DNA of 64,000 nucleotides from the NCBI GenBank assembly GCA_002964805.2, contig PUDQ02000003.1, forward strand, positions 372,001-436,000, in the 5' to 3' direction. The position numbers were made by a program, and so were the translations under genes. Positions 55,716-64,000 of this stretch are shown one piece after another. The notes under the pieces are model-generated. The model saw nothing but the letters and a program-made list of their open reading frames with translations. It was not told the origin of the DNA and ran no database searches. Source of the DNA: Trametes villosa. Taxonomy: Eukaryota; Basidiomycota; Agaricomycetes; Polyporales; Polyporaceae. The stretch's first letter is position 1. Each line of letters begins with the position of its first letter.

Positions 55716-56973
55716 TTTCTGTCGAGCTAGCAGTACAAGGAGTTCTGCAGGAGAGCACTTCTAGTCAACACTGAGTGGTAGTGACAACCTGAGGGATGCA
55801 GAACGTCACCAGCGAGGGCGAGTGTGTGAACACGGAACGGGCGTTGTGGCCAAGCTCGCGCCTCGATAGATCGCGATCGACGCCGTCGCGCGTCTGTTTC
55901 GGTTTCGGCGCCACGACGCGTAGGTCACACAAGATGTGTGACTGATCACGCGCTCGTCACACGAGTAGCTGAGACGGCCTCGAAGGCTCTTGTTCCGAAC
56001 CACCATGACTGTCCGGTGTCGGCGCGAACTCAGCCCTCTTGTCAGCCATGCTTGAACTCATGAAGACCCGGACATGAACAGACGGTTGCCGCTGCTCATA
56101 ACAACCTGGCCGTCACCGTGCACACCTTGAACCGTCTCATCTCCGTCAACCCAGCCGCACGAACGTTAGAACATAGCCCAAGGTGCCCAAAGACAACCAG
56201 AGCGCGTATGAGATTGTCAGTCTAGGTCTCTGGGCCAGTCTTTTGAGCACAATGAAGGCGGAGGCTGTCTATGTCTTGTCTCTTGCTGCTTGTGAGTCGC
56301 CTCCTCCTCCTGTGCCTTAGACTGCTACGCCCCACGACGCTACCTCCCGCCAAGTACGTGGGCTACATCAAATACCAATCATGAATGCCGAGCTAGCACA
56401 ACACGCATATACCGCGACGTTCATTCTGTCGATGAATAGCTGCCGACGTCCTCGCGTAGGACGCCGTGCATAACCATCTCGATTTGCGCGCGCCTCAGCC
56501 TTTCGTCCCCCACCTCTCCTGCACTCCCTGCTTCCTGCTCCCAGGCCCGCTTCCTGTGTTCCTCTCTTCCAAACCTCCACAGGCGTTTGGTAGCGTCGTG
56601 CCGCAAACGGCATATCGCCGATGCTGCGTCATTCTCTCGTGGCAGAGGTGGAGCCGCCACGCGCGAGCCGGCGGTTTGCGGCTCCTTCGATCACTGCGGT
56701 CACGTTTCAAGCTTCACTTCAACGAGCGGTGAAAAGCCTCCGTCTCTCCTTGTTCTCCTCCCCCGGCCTTCCCCCCGTCCCCTCCCAAGGCTCGACACTC
56801 CTTCGGCCCTCCCGACGTCTCCGCAGGACACGCCCCCGGCCGAAACGACACTCGTTCACCGACGCTCGCTATCCCGACACTCACTCTCGTCGCGCACTCT
56901 TTCACCCACTACCGACCAATCAACCACCATCTTCCCCCACCAACACCCACACCACACCACCTAACGTCCTACG
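55716..56973. promoter_or_regulatory. Divergent upstream region, C2H2 gene / TOS1-like 2
   Basis: 1.26 kb without a supported gene. The last about 230 bp before the TOS1-like start are strongly pyrimidine-rich (C/T tracts at 56740-56970), typical of promoters of highly expressed fungal genes. Confidence 0.5.
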
Positions 56974-58348
56974 ATGCGCCTCTCCTTCGCCCTCGTCTCG
57001 CTCGCGGCCGTACTCGCGGAGGCGCGCCGCTGCGCCGCCCAGCGCAAGCCGACGAACCTTGCCGCGACGTCGACGTCGGGCGCGCTCAGCGCGCTCAAGT
57101 ACACAAACGTCGGCGGCGCGGGCACGTACAACGAGGTGACAGACATTATCCCCGGCACGTTCCCGACCTGCGACGCGAACCCGTTTTGCGTCACGAAGCC
57201 GAAGCAGATTAGTGGTGAGTACCTTTTAGCTGCGCGCGACCTGCGAGGGGGGTCAAACATGGAGCATTCGCCGCTCTTGCCGCGTTTTCCATGCCCTCGG
57301 ACATTCTGTAAATTTTCTTAGGGCGATGCGCCCGCCCCAGACAGCTATCGCCCAATGGGCAAGTTCACGAATTATAGAATAGCGCTGACAAGCTTCTCAT
57401 TTGCTTCTGCAGGGAAGCTCGCGCCGTTTGACGACGAGATGACGGTCGCCTTCCGCGGCCCGCTCAACTTGTACAACATCGCCGTCTACCAGCCGAGCAA
57501 CTCAAGCGCGGCGACCTGGAAGCAGGTCAGCTCGTGGGCTGCCGGCGAGGAGCCCTCCAACCTGGTCTTCATGAACAACATGGGCGGCCAGGAGAGCGGC
57601 GAGTGGTCTAGTACGTCCCGCCGCCTTCGCCCCGCATGCGTCCTATACTGACCCGCTTCCAGTCTGCGCTGGCTCGAGCCAGTCCTACGCAAGTGGCGAC
57701 TGGACGGCGTCCGCAAAGACCGCGAACGCGCAGCTCGCAAAGGGCGCGCTCGACGAGACGCACGAGATCAACATCATGACCGGCACCGCGTGCTCCTCCT
57801 CCGCGCCCTGCGCCGGCTTCTCGCGCGGCACCGCGAACCACGGCTGGGGCGGGTCCAAGTTCTTCGTGTTCACGTTCGACATGCCCGCGTCGTCGGACGC
57901 GTCGAAGGTGCCCGCGATCTGGGCGCTGAACGCGCAGATCGTGCGCGCGGCGCAGTACGGGTGCAACTGCCGTGGGGTCGGCCCGGGCGGGTGCGGCGAG
58001 CTCGACATCCTCGAGACGCTCGCCGCGGACGGCGCGGACCCCGACCAGGCGATTTCCGAGATCTACGGGCCCAAGGGCGCGACGGGGAGCGGGCGCAGCT
58101 TCTTCGCGCGCCCGAAGGACGGCAAGGTCACGTATGGGGTCATCTTCGACGTGCAGACGGACAGCATCGCGATCCAGCGGTACACGGAGTGGGACTACGC
58201 CCAGGCCGCGGTGACAAGGAGCGTGGTGGACGGGTACTTGAACGCGCAGGCGATGACGGTGTCGTTTGAGGGCGCGAGCGCGAATGCGCGCAGGGCGGAG
58301 ATGCCGCGCTCGGTGCTGGGTGCGCACAAGCGCCGTCGCTGGCACTGA
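56974..58348 (+). CDS. TOS1-family cell-wall protein 2
   Basis: Multi-exon paralogue of the gene at 28842. Signal peptide MRLSFALVSLAAVLAEARR. Blocks in order: LKYTNVGGAGTYNEVTDIIP, KLAPFDDEMTVAFRGPLNL, VFMNNMGGQESGEW, CAGSSQSYASGDWT, HEINIMTGTACSSS, ANHGWGGSKFFVFTF, YGCNCRGVGPGGCGELDI, and KGATGSGRSFFARPKDGKV. Introns at about 57212-57412 and 57609-57661 lie between the same blocks as in the first copy. The first intron is about 200 nt and contains TTTTCTTAGGG. The DUF2403/DUF2401 layout and ELDIxE core point to a secreted wall protein of the Tos1/YJL171C group acting on or bound to beta-1,3-glucan. Catalysis is not proven for this family. Confidence 0.87.
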
Positions 58349-59222
58349 GCCCACCTCCTGGCCGTGCTGTCTCCTCCACCGCCCCGACCTCCCTTCTCGA
58401 CGCCCTCTCCGGGTCCCCGCCTCTGCTGTCCCACCCTCTCCTAACCTATCCCACCCTATCGTGCCTCTCGCCTCCTGTCTCCTGCTAGACCTAGATCCCG
58501 CCCATTCCGCTCCTCTCTATCGTTATCCTTAACGCGCGGTACGTCGACGTCCCCCGCGCCCGCTGCGCCAGCCGCCGCGGATGTATCCCTTGCTCCTGCT
58601 GTCTACTCTATGTCTGTTGTATCCCCACCCATGGTCGCCGCCTGGCACGGCGCATGCTGTCTCGCTAGCTCGATGCTCAGCTCATATTGCTCGTCTTTGA
58701 ATATATGACTTGTTGTATGTGATACCGATGCGTGTGCCCGTGTGCGAGCTTCATGCTGGACCTTCGACGCTTTTGGGATGCTGAACGCCATCCAACAGTC
58801 CGCAGCGTACAGATGATGCTCGAGAGTGAAGCTAATGAACCTGAGACGCGAACGGCCGTGCCTAAGCGTCCCTGCGGCTGCGTATACCTCCTGGGAGACG
58901 TACGCGCGTTTGCGCGGCTCGCCACCGTTATACCGACCTCCGACCGGTGTATCCATGTTACGCTAGCCATAGTGCTCTAGCTTATGCGCACAGTGCACAT
59001 CTCCGAGCGGACAAACGCAGCGCAGCGCAGCGCGTGGCCCAGGAGACTGTCGCTGCTAATCTATGTGCGATCCCCGAGCTCGATTCGGAGCGCGAGTCGC
59101 GCGCGCGATCGTGCGCCGCCGCCGAGGGCGCGACGTAACCCTCGCGCCGCTCCGCCGCCGGGTGCCCATATCCTACTTAGCGCCATGTCTGCGCGATAAA
59201 GCACGCCCCGCGCGCGAGTCCG
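58349..59222. other. Intergenic, TOS1-like 2 to NAPE-PLD-like
   Basis: C/T-rich 3' flank of the wall-protein gene, then the promoter of the next gene. No gene seen. Confidence 0.45.
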
Positions 59223-61201
59223 ATGCTCACAGTTCTCTCTCGCGCCGCACGACCTAGCTTCCGTCTATCCTCTCTATTACGCTCCACGACTTTCTATACG
59301 ACGCTTGGAATAACGACGGCAAGGATGAGCACTTCAGCCCCTGGACCCGCGACGTCGACGAGCACCAGCGCGGCCACGGTGGTAGAGCGCAAAGCCGTGC
59401 GGGAGAAGGGCGCGCAGAGGCCCGCGCACCACCAGGACGATACCCAGACGCGGTTCGCGAACCCGTGGCCGTCTTTTAGGTGCGTGTATCGCTTTCGTGG
59501 TCCTTGTTTGTGCGCGGTACCCGCTCATGCCCGGGTGTTGTGGTTTGTGTCCTGCAGGTTTCAGACGCGAAAGCAGTGGATCCAGGTGAGCGATCGTCTC
59601 TTCTCTTAGCCGTGGGTGGCCGTGCACCCCCATCGAGAAGGGGGTGCTCGCGCAGCACGGAGTGGGATACTGAACATCTCTTCTGCGGGTGTAGTTCTTC
59701 TTTGCGCAGCTGTTCAGCTCGCCGAAGCCCCCGAACGACCTATCCGCGCGCATCCCCTCGCGCACGCCCGACTGGACCGCCGGCTCGCCCGAGGGTGTCA
59801 AGGCGACATGGCTAGGGTGCGCATATCCACATCTCTCGCGCACGGTTTGCATGACTAACAAGAGATCTGTGTAATTTCAGGCATGCATGCTTCCTCGTCG
59901 AGCTCCCGACGCCGAAGGGCGCAGCGCGCGGCCCGCGCGTCCTGTTCGACCCCGTGCTCTCGCACCGCTGCTCGCCCGTGCAGTGGGCGGGCCCTGCGCG
60001 TTTGCTGCGTGAGTGTGCTTCGCAGGTATATGCCTCGAGCGGTGCGCTAAAGGAGTGCATACAGCGACACCGTGCGCGGCGGAAGACATCCCCCCGGTCG
60101 ACGCCATCCTCATCTCCGTAAGCCGTACAACTCCCCTCCAGAACCCGCTCCGATGTCTCATGAAGTTAACACGCGACGCGCCATGTCTTGCAGCATAACC
60201 ACTACGACCAGTACGCCCCCTCCCTCCTTCCCTTCCCCCACCCGTCCGCGCCCCACTAACCCACGCACCTCCGCGCAGCATGGACTTCGCGTCCCTGCGC
60301 ACAGTCTACACGCACCACGCGCCGCACATCTTCGCGCCGCTCGGGAACCACGCGCACCTCGCGTCGCTCGGGATCGCCCCCGCGCACATCCACGTCCTCG
60401 ACTGGTGGGACGCCGCGACCGTCACCGCCGCCCTCCCCCCTCTCCCTCCTGCCCCCTCCTCCCCGTCCGTTTCTTCGAGCGAGCCCGTGCAGGCGGCGTT
60501 CGAGGTGACGTGCACGCCGAGCCAGCACACCGCGAACCGGAGCGCGTTCGACCGCTGGCAGACGCTCTGGTCGTCCTGGGCCGTCGCCGAGGTCCTCCCC
60601 CCTGCCCCGCCCGCAGGAACGGCGCAGGCGGAAGAGACAGGGGCAGAAACACGGGCAGAGGAGAAGGCGGAGAGGGAGCCGAAGAGGGTGTACTTCGCGG
60701 GCGACACGGGCTACCGCACGGTGTGGGACGGCGAGGACGAGGAGACGGCGGCGCGCTGCCCGGCGTTCAAGGAGGTCGGCGAGCGGCTCGGGCCGTTCGA
60801 CCTCGCTTTGCTGCCCATCGGGTGCGTCTCTCTGTCTTGTTGTGTCCACTATGTTTGTAGGAAGGATGGGGCGCTGATGAGGACGATGGCGTGTAGGGCG
60901 TACGCGCCGCGCGCGATGTGGTCGAACCTGCACGCGTCGCCCGCGGACGCGGTCGAGATCTTCAAGGACGTGCGCGCAAGGAAGGCGCTCGCGATGCACT
61001 GGGGGTGCGTCTCCGCCTCTGTCTTCGTCCGTCCTGCTTTCACGTGTACTCATGATGGTGTGGCGATTCGAACAGGACGTGGATACTGACGACGGAGCCG
61101 ACGATGGAGCCGCCGGAGCTGCTGAAGGCGGCGGCGGCGAAGGCGGGGTTGGCGGAGGGCGCGTTCGAGGTTTGTGGGCTCGGGGAGACGGTGGTCGTAT
61201 A
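59223..61201 (+). CDS. NAPE-PLD-type metallo-hydrolase (Fmp30-like)
   Basis: Multi-exon gene. The start at 59223 gives an Arg/Ser-rich leader ([15 protein letters not shown]), possibly for mitochondria. Family blocks in order: [129 protein letters not shown]. The HNHYDHMD metal site, the Asp of AGDTGY and the His of ALAMHWG are the metallo-beta-lactamase-fold ligands found in mammalian NAPE-PLD and yeast Fmp30. These enzymes hydrolyse N-acyl-phosphatidylethanolamines. A 17-nt exon (60194-60210) carries most of the HxHxD motif. Ends at 61201. Confidence 0.92.
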
Positions 61202-61871
61202 ACGCGCTACAGATCGGCATTTCGGGAGCCGGGAGAAGGCCAGGTGTAACGGGTGCACCTACTGTTGGGCTTGGGCATGCAGTACGGGTAACAGGATGGG
61301 ACTGCTGCATACACGGACACTGTACTTTCCAGATGGGTTAATGTGTGTAATTTTTCGCAGTTATTAGATGGCAGATACGCACCGAAGCTTGCCGGAGGAT
61401 CACGACAGCCCATCATGAGGTCGACCAAGCTAGTTGCCACCGAGCTTGCACCGCTGAAACTTACCCTCTACACAGAAGGTGACGACACACGGGCAGGAAG
61501 CAGGCTGCGACTTCCATCTGGCGGCCCGCTCGTATCCCGTAGACGGTCCGCGAGGGGGTCTCCAGTGCGTCGGTAGGTTATATGCTAGATCGACGTGAGC
61601 CCTGCAACCTTCCATGCTAGGGCGTGCCCGGATGGTCCCTCATGCGCTTTGACGGTAGAACCCCGGCGTCAGTCGCCCTTCCAGCCCGCGCGCACGTCCG
61701 CGGTGGTGTTCACGGGATAGCAGCGGGACCGCGTTCCACGCTGTGGCCGCACCGACGATATGCCGCAGACGGACGCAGGTGCGCTGCCGTTCGCCCGAGC
61801 ATCTTCCTGCGCGGTATGTATACAGCGCGGGGCCCACCGCACCCCAGGCTTGCGAAGACAACAACGACGGA
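61202..61871. other. Intergenic, NAPE-PLD-like to CE16 gene
   Basis: 670 bp with no supported gene; promoter of the esterase gene on its right side. Confidence 0.45.
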
Positions 61872-63645
61872 ATGCTCTCGAAACTCGGACTGACGGCGTT
61901 CGCGGCGACGGTGGTGTGCGTGCGCGTGGTGGCCGCGCAGCAGCCCGTGTGGGCGCAGTGTGAGTCGCCCTTCCGCGAAGTTGTCGACGATGTCGAGGTG
62001 CTGATAGAGTGTGCGGTGAAGGTGGCGGGATTGGGTGGTCGGGATTGACGACCTGCGCCTCTGGGTCAGTTGTCGGCTATTCTGTGAAGTGCAACTTAAC
62101 TCACCAAACCGATGAACGTGCAGTGCATCATGCGTGGTGCAAAACGCCTGTGAGCCCTTCCTTGCCGCACTTTACGCCCGCGAGTGCATATAATGAGCTT
62201 GCACGCAGACTACAGCCAGTGCATCCCCGGGGCTGCGCCTGCGCCTGCGCCGAGCTCGACGAGCGTGGCCACCGCGCCGACGAGCGCCCCTTCGCCGCCG
62301 GCCGGTTTGAGCAATGCGAACTTCTGGTTCAGCTTGTGAGTCGAGATGTCTCTGTGTGGTGGCGGAAGGAAGATAGGCTTACGGTCATGTCCAGCGGTGA
62401 CTCGTACACGCAGACCGACTTCGACCCGACCAGCACCCCGCCGCAGCCGGGGAACCCGCTCGGGAACCCTCCCTACCCCGTACGTCCATCTCCCATCTCC
62501 CATTCCCACCCCGCACTTCCCGCAAGTCAAAAGCTGACGCCGACGCCAGGGCTTCACGGCCGTGGGCGGCACGAACTGGATCGACGTCGACACGGTCGTG
62601 CACAACAAGTCGCTCGTGCTCACGTGGAACTACGCGTACGGCGGCGCGACGATCAACGCGTCGCTCGTGCAGCCGTACGAGCCGACCGTGCTCTCGCTCA
62701 TCGACCAGGTGAACCAGTTCCTCGGCGGCGCGGCGAAGAAGCCCGCGAACGCGCCGTGGACGAGCAAGAACGCGCTGTTCTCGGTGTGGATCGGGATTAA
62801 CGATATCGGGAACAGCTATTACCAGAGCGGAAGCCGGGATGCGTGAGTCGGTTTTGTTTGAGGGGGCGTGGGTGGGGAGTGGGGCTGATGCGCGTTGTGC
62901 GGTAGGTTCTCGGACACGTTGCTGGATTCGTACTTCGGGCAGGTCGAGGAGCTGGTAAGAGTGCAGTCAGGGCCATGCCTTGTCGAAAGCTGAGCGATTT
63001 CGCGTGTTCTTGCGATGCACGAACTACACAGTAGTGAGTACAGCATTTGAGACGGAGGCGAGGTGAACGAAACTGACCGCTCACTCACAGCAACGTCGGC
63101 GCGAGGAACTTCCTCTTCATCAACGTCCCGCCTATCGACAGGTCCCCTCTGGTGAGTATCCCTGGCGTGACCGCTTCACGGCCGGGCACGGTCTAAATAT
63201 CCACGCAGATGCTTTCGCAGGCGGCCTCGGCGCAGGCCCTCGAGAAGCAGGTGATCGCAGGCTATAACTCGAAGCTCTCCGCGCGCGTTGCTGCGTTCAA
63301 GGCTTCGCACGCTGGCGTGAGCACGTGGGAGTGGGACTCCAACACGGCGTTCACGACGGTCCTGGACAACCCGACCAAGTACGGCTTCGTGGACGCGACG
63401 TCCTTCGGGGGCACCGGCGACTTCTGGGGGTGAGTGTCATTTTGTTGCGCGCGTTTAGGAATGTGTGAAAGGCTCATCGTTGTTTCTTGCTGCACAGGAA
63501 CAACTACCACTCTTCAAGTAAGTTACAGTTATAGCACGTATGCGTGTTAGTAACAAATTGACGACCTCCGTCTGTGATGGTAGGTGCCGCTCAGAGCATC
63601 TGGGGGCAAGGTGTCGCCGATGTCCTCGCGGACACGATATGGTGA
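61872..63645 (+). CDS. CBM1-CE16 acetylesterase, secreted
   Basis: Multi-exon gene with a signal peptide (MLSKLGLTAFAATVVCVRVV, cleaved near VAAQ). A fungal cellulose-binding CBM1 follows, read across three exons: PVWAQ, CGGIGWSGLTTCASG, ASCVVQNAYYSQCIPG, with aromatic binding residues W, Y and Y. After a Pro/Ala/Ser linker comes an SGNH/GDSL esterase domain of family CE16: NFWFSFGDSYTQTDFD (nucleophile Ser), AVGGTNWIDV (Gly), VWIGINDIGNSYY (Asn), NFLFINVPPIDRSPL, and GDFWGNNYHSS with the Asp and His of the triad. The product removes acetyl groups from xylo- or other oligosaccharides during plant cell-wall breakdown. Ends ADTIW at 63645. Several introns, including a 26-nt exon at 62124-62149. 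Confidence 0.92.
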
Positions 63646-64000
63646 ACGTGTGGTTTCTCGGTGGAGACAGAATATGCGCGTCGTCTATAGCCACGGATGG
63701 ATACGGAATGAAACATCTCTTTTCACTCACTAACAAAGTCTACACACGGTCGATGTGTTCATGGCGAGTTTGTGAGAGACGAGGTCGCGAACACCTCATG
63801 AATTTTTCGACTGAACGCGAAAGCGCATGTGGCACGAAAGCATGCTCGCATGAGCTGGGGCGCCCCGCCGACATTTGAGCGAGATAGCACACCGTCGCGC
63901 GGGGTAAGGCAAGCGTCGTCGTCGTTCAGAGACAAGCTCAGGTGGCGGAGGAGTCGAGGCGGTTGTATTCGTTTGGCGCTCAAAAATGACGGAAGGCGCC
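63646..64000. other. 3' flank at window edge
   Basis: No gene recognised in the last 355 bp. Confidence 0.4.

Overview
The window looks like nuclear DNA of a GC-rich basidiomycete, most likely a wood-decaying Agaricomycete (polypore-type). The evidence is the short introns of about 46-65 nt with GT-AG ends in almost every gene, a CBM1-CE16 secreted acetylesterase, F-box/LRR proteins, and an agaricomycete-style family of small kinase-like proteins. No rRNA, tRNA, CRISPR array or intact transposon was recognised. Gene models were built by hand from reading frames, splice sites and comparison between paralogues inside the window.

Region 1 (1-16.5 kb) is an accessory cluster made by local duplication. 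Four kinase-like genes all lie on the minus strand (the first cut by the window edge), with a relic of a fifth. Two of them each face a plus-strand gene for a membrane-anchored coiled-coil protein, with start codons 586 and 608 bp apart. Each of these pairs is followed by an NmrA-like NAD(P)-binding protein (7.0-8.1 and 15.4-16.4 kb). An unrecognised multi-segment membrane protein sits inside the second unit. The unit kinase / coiled-coil protein / NmrA protein is therefore present twice.

Region 2 (16.5-37.5 kb) is mostly conserved housekeeping: a two-domain soluble ABC ATPase, ribosomal protein uL23, a vacuolar M28 metalloprotease (PFF1), an LRR/F-box-like protein, an F-box protein, a TOS1-type cell-wall protein, a membrane-anchored SDR-like protein, a proline-rich single-pass membrane protein, the mitochondrial twin-Cx9C protein CMC4, and the first member of a tryptophan-containing disordered family.

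Region 3 (37.5-53.3 kb) holds two more members of that family as a direct duplication of about 2.1 kb, 11.15 kb apart. One copy is complete and carries a WG/GW-repeat tail. The other is truncated just before that tail. Between them lies about 9 kb of GC-rich sequence with only one convincing gene (a protein with a GWP motif).

Region 4 (53.3-64 kb) has a C2H2 protein with an S/Q-rich tail, a second TOS1-like gene, a NAPE-PLD-type metallo-beta-lactamase-fold hydrolase, and the CBM1-CE16 esterase.

The strongest candidates for something undescribed are the duplicated head-to-head kinase plus coiled-coil module and the WG-repeat family with its mosaic duplication.
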